This document shows positions 8,232-17,983 of a stretch of 58,617 nt of DNA, one piece after another. Below the pieces are notes generated by a model. That model was not told the DNA's origin. It searched no databases and saw only the letters and a list, made by a program, of their open reading frames with translations. The first letter of the stretch is position 1. Each line of letters opens with the position of its first letter. This DNA is from Rubrivivax sp. (GTDB taxonomy: Bacteria; Pseudomonadota; Gammaproteobacteria; Burkholderiales; Burkholderiaceae_C): assembly GCA_022842595.1 (NCBI GenBank), contig JALHPF010000002.1, positions 202,888-261,504 on the forward strand, read 5' to 3'. The translations under genes and the position numbers were made by a program.

Positions 8232-9515
8232 ATGGCCACTTCGAACGCCCCCATTCCGCGCCAAGCCTGGTCGGTGCTGATCGTCAGCACGATCGCCTTC
8301 ACCGTGTGTTTCATGGTCTGGATGATGTTCGGCGTCATCGGCATCCCGCTGAAGAAGACGCTGGGCCTGAATGCCACCGAATTCGGCTTGTTGATGGCCA
8401 CGCCGGTGCTCACCGGCTCGTTGATCCGCGTGCCACTCGGGATCTGGACCGACAAGTACGGCGGCCGCATCGTCATGACGGTGCTGATGGCCATCACCGT
8501 GCCGGCCATCTTCCTGATGTCCTACGCCACGGCCTACTGGCACTTCCTGGTCATCGGCCTGTTCGTGGGGCTGGCGGGTGGCTCGTTCTCGGTGGGTACG
8601 CCTTATGTCGCTCGCTGGTTCCCGCGCAACCGCCAGGGCATGGCCATGGGGGTCTACGGCGCGGGCAACTCGGGTTCGGCGGTCAACAAGTTCGTGGCGC
8701 CGGCGCTGCTGCTGGTCGGCGGCTGGACGCTGGTGCCGCAGGTCTACGCCGCGGTCATGCTGGGCACGGTGATCCTGTTCTGGTTCGGCAGCAGCAGCGA
8801 CCCGGCCCACCTCGTGCCGTCGCACACCCGCTTCAGCGACCAGCTCAAGATGCTGAAGGACCCCAAGGTGCTGAAGTACTGCCAGTACTACAGCATCGTC
8901 TTCGGCGGCTACGTGGCGCTGGCGCTGTGGATGGTGCAGTACTACGTGGGCGAGTTCGGCCTGTCGATCCAGACCGCGGCGCTGCTGGCAGCGTGCTTCT
9001 CGCTGCCCGGTGGTGTGCTGCGTGCCTTCGGCGGCATCTTGTCAGACCGCTTCGGCGCGCACCAGGTCACCTGGTGGGTGCTGTGGGTGAGCTGGATCTG
9101 CCTGTTCCTGCTGAGTTACCCGCCCACGGACATGACCGTGTTCACCGTCGACGGCCCCAGGACCTTCCACATCGGTCTGAACGTCTACGCCTTCACCGCG
9201 CTGATGTTCATCCTGGGCATCGCCTGGGCCTTCGGCAAGGCCAGCGTCTTCAAGTACATCGGCGACGACTACCCCCAGAACATCGGCACCGTCAGCGGCA
9301 TCGTCGGTCTGGCTGGCGGCCTGGGCGGCTTCGTGCTGCCGATCATGTTCGGCGCGCTGATGGACCTGACCGGCATCCGCTCCAGCGCCTTCATGCTGAT
9401 GTACGGCGTGGTCTGGGTCTCGTTGATCTGGATGTACTGGACCGAGGTTCGCAAGACCGAACTGATGGGCGCCAATGCGCCGGCCACGCCACTGGCCAGC
9501 GCCGTCGGGCGCTGA
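8232..9515 (+). CDS. narK: nitrate/nitrite transporter, NarK1-type (MFS)
   Basis: 427 aa, 12 predicted transmembrane helices. NNP-family features are visible: TPVLTGSLIRVPLGIWTDKY in the helix 2-3 loop, the nitrate signature GVYGAGNSGSAVNKF in helix 5, and GIVGLAGGLGGFVLPI in helix 11. NarK1-type proteins are usually nitrate/H+ symporters of the inner membrane. ATG 8232 (MATSNAPIPRQAW) is chosen over an upstream in-frame start at 8154 because homologues begin here. It is the first gene of the nar transcription unit; the next transporter starts 32 bp after its stop. Regulation is probably by the FNR and NarL-like boxes upstream. Confidence 0.93.
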   Translation: MATSNAPIPRQAWSVLIVSTIAFTVCFMVWMMFGVIGIPLKKTLGLNATEFGLLMATPVLTGSLIRVPLGIWTDKYGGRIVMTVLMAITVPAIFLMSYATAYWHFLVIGLFVGLAGGSFSVGTPYVARWFPRNRQGMAMGVYGAGNSGSAVNKFVAPALLLVGGWTLVPQVYAAVMLGTVILFWFGSSSDPAHLVPSHTRFSDQLKMLKDPKVLKYCQYYSIVFGGYVALALWMVQYYVGEFGLSIQTAALLAACFSLPGGVLRAFGGILSDRFGAHQVTWWVLWVSWICLFLLSYPPTDMTVFTVDGPRTFHIGLNVYAFTALMFILGIAWAFGKASVFKYIGDDYPQNIGTVSGIVGLAGGLGGFVLPIMFGALMDLTGIRSSAFMLMYGVVWVSLIWMYWTEVRKTELMGANAPATPLASAVGR

Positions 9516-9547
9516 CGCTGCACCTGCCACCGAACAAGGAATAGCAC

Positions 9548-11203
9548 ATGAACACCACCACCTCCGCCGTGCGGCCCGCACCGGGTGCGGGCAGCGGCGC
9601 GGACATCACGGATTGGCGCCCGGAAGACGATGCCTTCTGGAACAGCACGGGCAAGAAGATCGCCTACCGCAACCTGTGGATCTCGGTGCCTGCGCTGCTG
9701 TGCGGCTTCGCCGTGTGGGGCATGTGGGGAATCATCACCGTGCAGATGCTCAACCTGGGCTTCCCCTTCACCCAGGCCGAGCTCTTCACGCTGACGGCCA
9801 TCGCCGGCATTTCGGGTGCCACGATGCGCATCCCGGCCAGCTTCCTGATCCGCCTGGCCGGCGGGCGTAACACCATCTTCCTGACCACCGCGATGCTGCT
9901 GGCCCCGGCCCTGGGTACCGGCATCGCGCTGCAGCACAAGGACTGGCCGCTGTGGGCCTTCCAGCTGATGGCGCTGTGGTCGGGCGTGGGCGGCGGCAAC
10001 TTCGCCAGTTCGATGTCCAACATCAGCACCTTCTTCCCGAAGCGGCTGCAGGGCACGGCGCTGGGCCTGAACGCCGGTCTGGGCAACTTCGGCGTCACGA
10101 CGATGCAGATCGTGATTCCGCTGGTGATGACCGTCGGCCTGTTCGGCGCCCTCGGTGGTGAGCCGATGACGCTGGTCAAGGACAGCGGCTGGATCTTCGG
10201 CAAGATCGCCGCCGGCACGCCTACCTGGATCCAGAACGCGGGCTTTGCCTGGTTGCTGTCGCTGGTGCCACTCAGCGTGCTGTGCTGGTGGGGCATGAAC
10301 AACCTGAAGACGGTGTCGCCGAACACCGGCAACCCGTTGGTGGCCTTCTCGAAGATCACCTACCTGTACACGCTGGCCTTCATCCCGTCCATCTTCATGC
10401 TGTGGCTGTACCTGCCCGCGCCCACCGGCCTGGGCCTGCTGAGCATGTGGGTCGCCATTCCGCTGGACATCGTGCTGGCGCTGCTGGTCATGAAGCTGGC
10501 TGCCTTCGGCGAAATGAAGGAAGGCGTGAAGAAACAGTTCGCGATCTTCAGCAACAAGCACACCTGGTCGATGACGGCGCTGTACATCGTCACCTTCGGC
10601 TCCTTCATCGGCTTCTCGATGGCGCTGCCGCTGGCCATCACGGTGATCTTCGGTTTCCAGCACATCGCAGACGCCAACGGCGTCATGCAGCACGCGCTGA
10701 AGAACCCCAACGCGCCCTCGGCGCTGACCTATGCCTGGATGGGCCCCTTCATCGGCGCCGCGATCCGGCCGGTGGGCGGATGGATCTCGGACAAGGTGGG
10801 CGGCTCGATCGTCACGCAAGTGATCTCGGTGGTCATGGCGGGCGCCTCGGTGGCGGTGGGCTACGTGATGATGCAGGCTTACGGCTCGGCCAGGCCCGAA
10901 CAGTACTTCCCGATGTTCCTTGGCCTGTTCATGCTGCTGTTCCTGGCCAGTGGCATCGGCAACGGCAGCACCTTCCGAACCATCGGCGTCATCTTCGACC
11001 GCACCCAGGCGGGCCCCGTGCTGGGCTGGACATCGGCCATCGCAGCCTACGGCGCCTTCATCGCGCCGGTGGTCATCGGCGCGCAGATCAAGGCCGGCAC
11101 GCCGCAATACGCGATGTACGGCTTTGCGATCTTCTATGCCGTCTGCCTGGTGCTGAATTGGTGGTTCTACCTGCGCCGCGATGCGTACGTGAAGAACCCC
11201 TGA
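9548..11203 (+). CDS. narK2: nitrate/nitrite transporter, NarK2-type (MFS)
   Basis: 551 aa. The N-terminal cytoplasmic segment DWRPEDDAFWNSTGKKIAYR is typical of NarK2 (E. coli NarK-like) proteins. ATMRIPASFLIRLAGGRNTI and GTALGLNAGLGNFGVTTMQI are the substrate-path signature motifs, the latter with conserved Arg/Gly residues. NarK2-type proteins generally exchange nitrate for nitrite across the inner membrane, matching the NarGHI active site on the cytoplasmic side. A large loop between helices 6 and 7 (residues ~210-235) is normal for this type. It lies 32 bp after narK1 and ahead of a third paralogue. Confidence 0.93.
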   Translation: MNTTTSAVRPAPGAGSGADITDWRPEDDAFWNSTGKKIAYRNLWISVPALLCGFAVWGMWGIITVQMLNLGFPFTQAELFTLTAIAGISGATMRIPASFLIRLAGGRNTIFLTTAMLLAPALGTGIALQHKDWPLWAFQLMALWSGVGGGNFASSMSNISTFFPKRLQGTALGLNAGLGNFGVTTMQIVIPLVMTVGLFGALGGEPMTLVKDSGWIFGKIAAGTPTWIQNAGFAWLLSLVPLSVLCWWGMNNLKTVSPNTGNPLVAFSKITYLYTLAFIPSIFMLWLYLPAPTGLGLLSMWVAIPLDIVLALLVMKLAAFGEMKEGVKKQFAIFSNKHTWSMTALYIVTFGSFIGFSMALPLAITVIFGFQHIADANGVMQHALKNPNAPSALTYAWMGPFIGAAIRPVGGWISDKVGGSIVTQVISVVMAGASVAVGYVMMQAYGSARPEQYFPMFLGLFMLLFLASGIGNGSTFRTIGVIFDRTQAGPVLGWTSAIAAYGAFIAPVVIGAQIKAGTPQYAMYGFAIFYAVCLVLNWWFYLRRDAYVKNP

Positions 11204-11243
11204 GCCGACTTTGCCGCACGCCGCAGTCCTGCCGACCCGCGCC

Positions 11244-12617
11244 ATGTCCGCCATGTCCATCGTCCCGCACTGGAACCCGGAAGACCGTGTCTTCTGGGAG
11301 CAGACCGGCCACCGCGTCGCCACGCGCAACCTGTGGCTGTCGATTCCCGCGCTGACCTTGGCCTTCGCGGTGTGGATGCTGTGGTCGGTGGTGGTCGTGC
11401 ACATGCCGGCGGCGGGCTTCCATTACTCGACCAACCAGCTGTTCTGGCTGACAGCGCTGCCGGCCCTGAGCGGCGCCACGCTGCGCGTGGTGTATGCCTT
11501 TGCCGTGCCCATGGTGGGTGGCAGGCGCTTCACTGCGCTGGCCACGGCCAGCCTGCTGCTGCCGGCCCTGGGCATCGGCTTCGCTGTCCAGGACCCCGCC
11601 ACGCCGTATGAATGGATGGTGGTGCTGGCCCTGCTGTGCGGCCTGGGGGGCGGCAACTTCGCCAGTTCCATGGCGCACATCAACCTGCTCTATCCCAACG
11701 CCAGCAAGGGCACAGCGCTGGGCCTGAATGCCGGGCTCGGGCACCTGGGCGTGGCGATGGTGCAGCTCGTCGTGCCGCTGCTGATCGGCTTCGGCGTCTT
11801 CGGCACCTTGGGCGGTGCTTCACAGGCTGCAGCCACCGGCCCGATGTGGCTGCAGAACGCCGGCTTCGTCTGGGTGCCCTTGATCGCAGCCAGCGCGCTG
11901 GCCGCCTGGTTCGGAATGAACGACCTGGGTGACGTGCGCGCCGGGTTTGCCGAGCAGGCGGTGGTCTTCACGCGTCGCCACACCTGGGTGATGTGCTGGC
12001 TGTACCTGGGAACGTTCGGCAGTTTCATCGGTTTGTCGGCCGGGCTGCCCCTGCTGTTGCAGAGCCAATTCCAGCGCGGCGACCTGCTGAACCTGGCCTG
12101 GCTGGGACCGTTGATCGGCGCCTTGCTGCGGCCGCTGGGTGGTTGGCTGTCCGACCGCCACGGCGGCGCACGCATCACCTTCTGGTGCTTCGTGGCCATG
12201 GCGCTGGGCGCTGTCGTGGTGCTTCTGTGCCTGCCCCGCAGCGGGCAGCCGGGCAGCGTCGCCGGGTTGCTGGCCGGCTTTGCCTGGTTGTTCGCAGCCG
12301 CCGGCATCGGCAACGGCAGCACCTTCTGCATGATCACCCGCCTGTTCCTCTTCGACAAGCAGCAAGCGGCCGAGCCCCTGCCTTCGGCCCAGGCACAAGC
12401 CACCCGAGAAGGCAACGTCGAAGCCGCAGCCGTGCTGGGTCTGGCCAGCGCCATCGGCGCTTACGGAGGCTTCTTCATCCCCAAGGGCTACGGCACCGCC
12501 ATCGCGCTGACCGGCAGCCCGGCCGCGGCGCTGCTGCTGTTCATCGCCTTCTACATCTCGTGCATCGCGCTGACCTGGTGGCCCTACAGCCGCCGCAATG
12601 CACGGCACCCCTGCTGA
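11244..12617 (+). CDS. third NarK-family transporter
   Basis: 457 aa from ATG 11244; ATG 11253 is equally possible. It shares the NarK2-type N-terminus (HWNPEDRVFWEQTGHRVATR), the helix-2/3 block LSGATLRVVYAFAVPMVGGR and the signature GTALGLNAGLGHLGVAMVQL. It is clearly a paralogue of the gene before it but about 95 residues shorter, with a shortened central loop. It ends 38 bp before narG. Probably a nitrate/nitrite exchanger with altered kinetics or preference; substrate is inferred from family and context. Confidence 0.88.
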   Translation: MSAMSIVPHWNPEDRVFWEQTGHRVATRNLWLSIPALTLAFAVWMLWSVVVVHMPAAGFHYSTNQLFWLTALPALSGATLRVVYAFAVPMVGGRRFTALATASLLLPALGIGFAVQDPATPYEWMVVLALLCGLGGGNFASSMAHINLLYPNASKGTALGLNAGLGHLGVAMVQLVVPLLIGFGVFGTLGGASQAAATGPMWLQNAGFVWVPLIAASALAAWFGMNDLGDVRAGFAEQAVVFTRRHTWVMCWLYLGTFGSFIGLSAGLPLLLQSQFQRGDLLNLAWLGPLIGALLRPLGGWLSDRHGGARITFWCFVAMALGAVVVLLCLPRSGQPGSVAGLLAGFAWLFAAAGIGNGSTFCMITRLFLFDKQQAAEPLPSAQAQATREGNVEAAAVLGLASAIGAYGGFFIPKGYGTAIALTGSPAAALLLFIAFYISCIALTWWPYSRRNARHPC

Positions 12618-12655
12618 TCCACTGACCGCAAGACGACCATTGCAAGGACGACTCC

Positions 12656-15600
12656 ATGAGCCACTTTCTCGACCGCCTCACCCACTTCTCTGCCCCCAAG
12701 GAGGCTTTCTCGGGTGATCACGGCGTCACCACTGGCGAAGACCGCACCTGGGAGGACGCCTATCGCAACCGCTGGGCCCACGACAAGATCGTGCGCAGCA
12801 CCCACGGCGTGAACTGCACCGGCAGCTGCAGCTGGAAGATCTACGTCAAGGGCGGCATCGTCACCTGGGAAACGCAGCAGACCGACTACCCGCGCACGCG
12901 CTGGGACATGCCCAACCACGAGCCGCGCGGTTGTGCCCGCGGCGCCAGCTACAGCTGGTACCTCTACAGCGCCAACCGCGTGAAGTACCCGATGGTGCGG
13001 GGCCGCCTGCTGGAGCGCTGGCGCACGGCGATGAAGACGGCGAAGACCCCTGTCGATGCCTGGGCCACGATCGTCGAAGACGACGCCGCACGGCGTGACT
13101 ACCAGAAAGTGCGCGGCATGGGCGGCTTCGTACGCAGCAGCTGGGACGAGGTGAACCAGATCATCGCCGCAAGCAACGTCTACACCATCAAGAAGCACGG
13201 CCCCGACCGCGTCATCGGCTTTTCGCCCATCCCGGCGATGAGCATGGTCAGCTACGCCGCCGGCAGCCGCTACCTCAGCCTCATCGGCGGCGTGTGCATG
13301 AGCTTCTACGACTGGTACTGCGACCTGCCGCCGGCCAGCCCGCAGGTGTGGGGCGAGCAGACCGACGTGCCCGAATCGGCCGATTGGTACAACAGCACCT
13401 ACATCATGGCCTGGGGCAGCAACGTGCCGCAGACCCGCACGCCCGATGCGCACTTCTTCACCGAGGTGCGCTACAAGGGCGCGAAGACGGTGGCCATCAC
13501 GCCCGACTACAGCGAGGTGGCCAAGCTGGCCGACATCTGGCTGCACCCCAAGCAGGGCACCGACGCCGCGCTGGCCATGGCCTTCGGGCACGTGGCGCTG
13601 AACGAGTTCTACTTCAAGCAGCGCAGCCCCTACTTCGACGACTACGCGCGCCGCTACACCGACCTGCCGCTGCTCGTGATGCTGAAGGAGCACACCCTGC
13701 CCGACGGCCGCAAGACCCTGGTGCCCGACCGGTACCTGCGCGCATCCGACTTCAACGGCAAGCTCGGCCAGGACAACAACCCCGAGTGGAAGACAGTGGC
13801 CTTCGACACGAACGGCCGCGCCGTGCTGCCCAACGGCAGCATCGGCTTCCGCTGGGGCCCCGAAGGCCGCAGTGACGAAGGCAAGTGGAACCTCGAGAAC
13901 AAGGAAGCGCGGCACGGCGCCGACGTGAAGCTGAAGCTGTCCGTGATCGAGGACGGCGAGCAGGCGCATGAAGTGGTGGACATCGGCCTGCCGTACTTCG
14001 GCGGCGTGAGCACCCCGCACTTCAAGTCCAACACCCAGAACGGCGAAGTCAACTTCGTCAGGGTGCCGGCCGTGCGCCTGCGCCTGGGCAAGGACGGTGA
14101 GCACCGCGAGGCGCTGGTCGCGACGGTGTTCGACCTCCAGGTGGCGCAGTACGGCATCGACCGCGGCCTGGGCAGCGGCGCGAAGAGTTACGACGACGAC
14201 GCCGCCTACACCCCCGCCTGGGCCGAGAGCATCACCGGCACACCGCGTGACCAGATCATCACCGTGGCTCGCCAGTTCGCCGAGAACGCGCACAAGACGC
14301 ACGGCAAGTCGATGATCATCATCGGCGCCGCGATGAACCACTGGTACCACGCCGACATGAACTACCGCGGCGTCATCAACCTGCTGATGATGTGCGGCTG
14401 CATCGGCCAGAGCGGTGGCGGCTGGGCGCATTACGTGGGCCAGGAAAAGCTGCGCCCGCAGACCGGCTGGACGCCGCTGGCCTTCGCGCTGGACTGGATC
14501 CGCCCGCCGCGGCAGATGAACAGCACCAGCTTCTTCTATGCCCACACCGACCAGTGGCGCTACGAGAAGCTGGGCATGGAAGAGATCGTGTCGCCGCTGG
14601 CCGACAAGGCGCTGTATGCCGGCAGCATGATCGACTACAACGTGCGCGCCGAGCGCATGGGCTGGCTGCCCAGCGCACCGCAGCTCAGGACCAACCCGAT
14701 GCAGGTGGTGAAGGACGCCAACGCCTCCGGCATGGACCCGAAGGACTATGTCGTCAAGGCCCTGAAGGACGGCAGCCTGCAGATGAGCTGCGAGGACCCC
14801 GACGCGCCGCAAAACTGGCCGCGGGTTCTGTTCGTCTGGCGCAGCAATCTGCTGGGTTCGTCGGGCAAGGGCCACGAGTACTTCTGCAAGCATCTGCTGG
14901 GCACCGAGAACGGCATCCAGGGCAAGGACCTTGGCACAGACGATGCGAAACCGACGGAAGTGAAGTGGCACGAGCATGGCCCTGTGGGCAAACTCGACCT
15001 CGTGGTGACGCTGGACTTCCGCATGAGCACCACCTGCCTGTACAGCGACATCGTGCTGCCCACGGCCAGCTGGTACGAGAAGAACGACCTCAACACCAGC
15101 GACATGCATCCGTTCATCCACCCGCTGAGCGCGGCCGTGGACCCGGTCTGGCAGTCGCGTTCGGACTGGGAGATCTACAAGGGCTTCGCCAAGACCTTCA
15201 GCGAGGTCTGCGTCGGCCACCTGGGTGTCGAGAAGGAAGTGGTGCTCACGCCCATCATGCACGACACCGCCGGCGAGCTGGCCCAGCCCTTCGAGGTGAA
15301 GGAATGGAAGAAGGGCCAGTGCGAACTGATCCCCGGCAAGACGGCGCCGCAGATCGCCGTGGTCGAGCGCGACTACCCGAACGTTTTCAAGCGCTTCACC
15401 GCGCTGGGGCCCTTGCTGGACAAGCTGGGCAACGGCGGCAAGGGCATCGGCTGGAAGACCGGCACCGAGGTCGAGCAGCTGGGCCAGCTCAACGGCAAGA
15501 CGCTGGCCGAAGGGGCCACCAAGGGCATGCCGAAGATCGTCACCGACATCGACGCCTGCGAGGTCATCCTGCAGCTGGCGCCGGAAACGAACGGCCATGT

Positions 15601-16462
15601 CGCGGTGAAGGCCTGGCAGGCGCTGGGCAAGCAGACCGGGCGCGACCACACCCACCTGGCGCTGTACCGCGAGGACGAGAAGATCCGCTACCGCGACGTG
15701 CAGGCGCAGCCGCGCAAGATCATCAGCTCGCCCACCTGGAGCGGCATCGAGAGCGAAACCGTCAGCTACAACGCCGGCTACACCAACGTGCACGAGTACA
15801 TCCCGTGGCGCACGCTGACCGGGCGCCAGCAGTTCTACCTGGACCACCCCTGGGTCATAGCCTTCGGTGAGGCCATGAGCAGCTACCGCCCGCCGGTGGA
15901 CCTGAAGACCACGGCCGGCATCCACAACATCAAGCCGAACGGGAACAAGGAGATCCTGCTCAACTTCATCACGCCGCACCAGAAGTGGGGCATCCACAGC
16001 ACCTACAGCGACAACCTGATGATGCTGACGCTGAACCGCGGCGGGCCCGTGGTGTGGCTGAGCGAGGACGACGCCAAGGTGGCCGGCGTGGAAGACAACG
16101 ACTGGGTCGAGGTCTTCAACATCAACGGCGCCATCGCGGCGCGCGCGGTGGTCAGCCAGCGCGTGAACCCCGGCATGCTGCTGATGTACCACGCGCAGGA
16201 AAAGATCATCAACACGCCTGGGTCGCAGATCACTGGCGTGCGCGGTGGCATCCACAACAGCGTGACGCGCATCGTGCTCAAGCCCACCCACATGATCGGC
16301 GGCTACGCGCAGTTCAGCTACGGCTTCAACTACTACGGAACCATCGGCACCAACCGCGACGAGTTCGTGGTGGTGCGAAAGATGGCCAAGGTCGACTGGC
16401 TGGACACGCCTTTGGGCGATGAACGTTCCGAACTGGTGCAAGCCCAAGGAGAAGGCGCATGA
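12656..16462 (+). CDS. narG: respiratory nitrate reductase, alpha subunit
   Basis: 1268 aa, full length for membrane-bound NarG. The N-terminal FS0 [4Fe-4S] motif HGVNCTGSCSWKIYVKGG is present, as is the segment FYDWYCDLPPASPQ, which contains the Asp that ligates molybdenum in NarG, followed by GEQTDVPESADWYNS. The C-terminal Mo-bis-MGD-binding parts (e.g. NYRGVINLLMMCGCIGQSGG) are intact. It reduces nitrate to nitrite on the cytoplasmic face, taking electrons from NarH. There is no Tat signal, as expected for NarG. Its TGA overlaps the ATG of narH in an ATGA. Confidence 0.98.
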   Translation: MSHFLDRLTHFSAPKEAFSGDHGVTTGEDRTWEDAYRNRWAHDKIVRSTHGVNCTGSCSWKIYVKGGIVTWETQQTDYPRTRWDMPNHEPRGCARGASYSWYLYSANRVKYPMVRGRLLERWRTAMKTAKTPVDAWATIVEDDAARRDYQKVRGMGGFVRSSWDEVNQIIAASNVYTIKKHGPDRVIGFSPIPAMSMVSYAAGSRYLSLIGGVCMSFYDWYCDLPPASPQVWGEQTDVPESADWYNSTYIMAWGSNVPQTRTPDAHFFTEVRYKGAKTVAITPDYSEVAKLADIWLHPKQGTDAALAMAFGHVALNEFYFKQRSPYFDDYARRYTDLPLLVMLKEHTLPDGRKTLVPDRYLRASDFNGKLGQDNNPEWKTVAFDTNGRAVLPNGSIGFRWGPEGRSDEGKWNLENKEARHGADVKLKLSVIEDGEQAHEVVDIGLPYFGGVSTPHFKSNTQNGEVNFVRVPAVRLRLGKDGEHREALVATVFDLQVAQYGIDRGLGSGAKSYDDDAAYTPAWAESITGTPRDQIITVARQFAENAHKTHGKSMIIIGAAMNHWYHADMNYRGVINLLMMCGCIGQSGGGWAHYVGQEKLRPQTGWTPLAFALDWIRPPRQMNSTSFFYAHTDQWRYEKLGMEEIVSPLADKALYAGSMIDYNVRAERMGWLPSAPQLRTNPMQVVKDANASGMDPKDYVVKALKDGSLQMSCEDPDAPQNWPRVLFVWRSNLLGSSGKGHEYFCKHLLGTENGIQGKDLGTDDAKPTEVKWHEHGPVGKLDLVVTLDFRMSTTCLYSDIVLPTASWYEKNDLNTSDMHPFIHPLSAAVDPVWQSRSDWEIYKGFAKTFSEVCVGHLGVEKEVVLTPIMHDTAGELAQPFEVKEWKKGQCELIPGKTAPQIAVVERDYPNVFKRFTALGPLLDKLGNGGKGIGWKTGTEVEQLGQLNGKTLAEGATKGMPKIVTDIDACEVILQLAPETNGHVAVKAWQALGKQTGRDHTHLALYREDEKIRYRDVQAQPRKIISSPTWSGIESETVSYNAGYTNVHEYIPWRTLTGRQQFYLDHPWVIAFGEAMSSYRPPVDLKTTAGIHNIKPNGNKEILLNFITPHQKWGIHSTYSDNLMMLTLNRGGPVVWLSEDDAKVAGVEDNDWVEVFNINGAIAARAVVSQRVNPGMLLMYHAQEKIINTPGSQITGVRGGIHNSVTRIVLKPTHMIGGYAQFSYGFNYYGTIGTNRDEFVVVRKMAKVDWLDTPLGDERSELVQAQGEGA

Positions 16463-17982
16463 AGATCCGCGCGCAAGTCGGCATGGTCCTGAACCTGGAC
16501 AAATGCATCGGTTGCCACACCTGCAGCGTGACCTGCAAGAACGTGTGGACCAGCCGCCCCGGCGTCGAGTACGCCTGGTTCAACAACGTCGAGACCAAGC
16601 CCGGCATCGGTTACCCCAAGGAATGGGAAAACCAGGAAAAGTGGAACGGCGGCTGGGTCCGCAAGGCCAATGGCGCCATCGAGCCGCGCCAGGGTGGCAA
16701 GTGGAAGCTGCTGATGCGCATCTTCGCCAACCCCAACCTGCCGCAGATCGACGACTACTACGAGCCCTTCACCTTCGACTACGACCACCTGCAGTCGGCG
16801 CCCGAGATGCAGCACGCGCCTACCGCCCGGCCGCGCAGCCTGATCACCGGCAAGCGCATGGAGAAGATCGTCTGGGGCCCGAACTGGGAAGAGATCCTGG
16901 GTGGTGAATTCAGCAAGCGCAGCAAGGACCAGAACTTCGAGAACATCCAGAAGGACATCTACGGCCAGTTCGAGAACACCTTCATGATGTACCTGCCCAG
17001 GCTGTGCGAACACTGCCTGAACCCGGCCTGTGTCGCATCGTGCCCAAGCGGCTCGATCTACAAGCGCGAAGAAGACGGCATCGTCCTGATCGACCAGGAC
17101 AAGTGCCGCGGCTGGCGCATGTGCGTCAGCGGCTGCCCCTACAAGAAGATCTACTACAACTGGAAAAGCGGCAAGGCCGAGAAGTGCATCTTCTGCTACC
17201 CGCGCATCGAAGCCGGCCAGCCCACGGTGTGCAGCGAGACCTGCGTCGGCCGCATCCGCTATCTCGGCGTGCTGCTGTATGACGCCGACCGAATCCAGGA
17301 AGCGGCCAGCGTTGAGCACGACAAGGACCTGTACCAGGCGCAGCTCGACATCTTCCTCGACCCGCACGACCCGCAGGTCATCGCGCAGGCGCGGCTCGAC
17401 GGCATCCCCGACAACTGGATGGACGCGGCGCGCAACAGCCCCGTCTACAAGATGGCGGTGGAGTGGAAGGTGGCGCTGCCGCTGCACCCCGAGTACCGCA
17501 CGCTGCCGATGGTGTGGTACGTGCCGCCGTTGTCGCCGATCACGGCCGTGGCCAACGCCGGGCACATGGGCACCAATGGCGAGATCCCCGACGTGAAGCA
17601 ACTGCGCATCCCCGTGCAGTACCTCGCCAACCTGCTGACCGCCGGCGACACCGCACCCGTGGTGCGCGCGCTCGAACGCATGTTGGCCATGCGCGCCTAC
17701 CAGCGCAGCAAGCATGTCGACGGCCTGGCCAACACCGCCGCCATCGAGCAGGTGAACATGAGCGTGAACGAGGTGGAAGAGATGTACCGCGTGATGGCGA
17801 TCGCCAACTACGAGGACCGCTTCGTCATCCCCACCACGCACCGCGAATACGCCGAAAACGCCTTCAACGTGCGCGGCGGCTGCGGCTTCAGCTTCGGCAA
17901 CGGCTGCAGCGAAGGCAGCACCGAGACCAGCCTGTTCGGCAGCGAGAAGAAGCGCACCATTCCCATCAAGGCGGGGGTTTGA
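16459..17982 (+). CDS. narH: respiratory nitrate reductase, beta subunit
   Basis: 507 aa iron-sulfur protein. Cysteine motifs for four clusters are visible: CIGCHTCSVTCKNVW, CEHCLNPACVASCPSG, CRGWRMCVSGCPYKK (Trp replaces a Cys, the hallmark of the [3Fe-4S] cluster) and CIFCYPRIEAGQPTVCSETC. It carries electrons from haem b of NarI to NarG. The ATGA overlap with narG implies coupled translation; narJ follows after 1 bp. Confidence 0.98.
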   Translation: MKIRAQVGMVLNLDKCIGCHTCSVTCKNVWTSRPGVEYAWFNNVETKPGIGYPKEWENQEKWNGGWVRKANGAIEPRQGGKWKLLMRIFANPNLPQIDDYYEPFTFDYDHLQSAPEMQHAPTARPRSLITGKRMEKIVWGPNWEEILGGEFSKRSKDQNFENIQKDIYGQFENTFMMYLPRLCEHCLNPACVASCPSGSIYKREEDGIVLIDQDKCRGWRMCVSGCPYKKIYYNWKSGKAEKCIFCYPRIEAGQPTVCSETCVGRIRYLGVLLYDADRIQEAASVEHDKDLYQAQLDIFLDPHDPQVIAQARLDGIPDNWMDAARNSPVYKMAVEWKVALPLHPEYRTLPMVWYVPPLSPITAVANAGHMGTNGEIPDVKQLRIPVQYLANLLTAGDTAPVVRALERMLAMRAYQRSKHVDGLANTAAIEQVNMSVNEVEEMYRVMAIANYEDRFVIPTTHREYAENAFNVRGGCGFSFGNGCSEGSTETSLFGSEKKRTIPIKAGV

Positions 17983-17983
17983 G

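Noticed and set aside
9269..11404. 711-aa minus-strand open frame opposite narK1/narK2
   Set aside because: Low-complexity His/Arg/Gln-rich translation and antisense to clear transporters.
12584..16447. 1287-aa minus-strand open frame opposite narG
   Set aside because: Caused by high third-position GC of narG; His/Val/Ala-rich with no domain, and it runs antisense to a certain gene.
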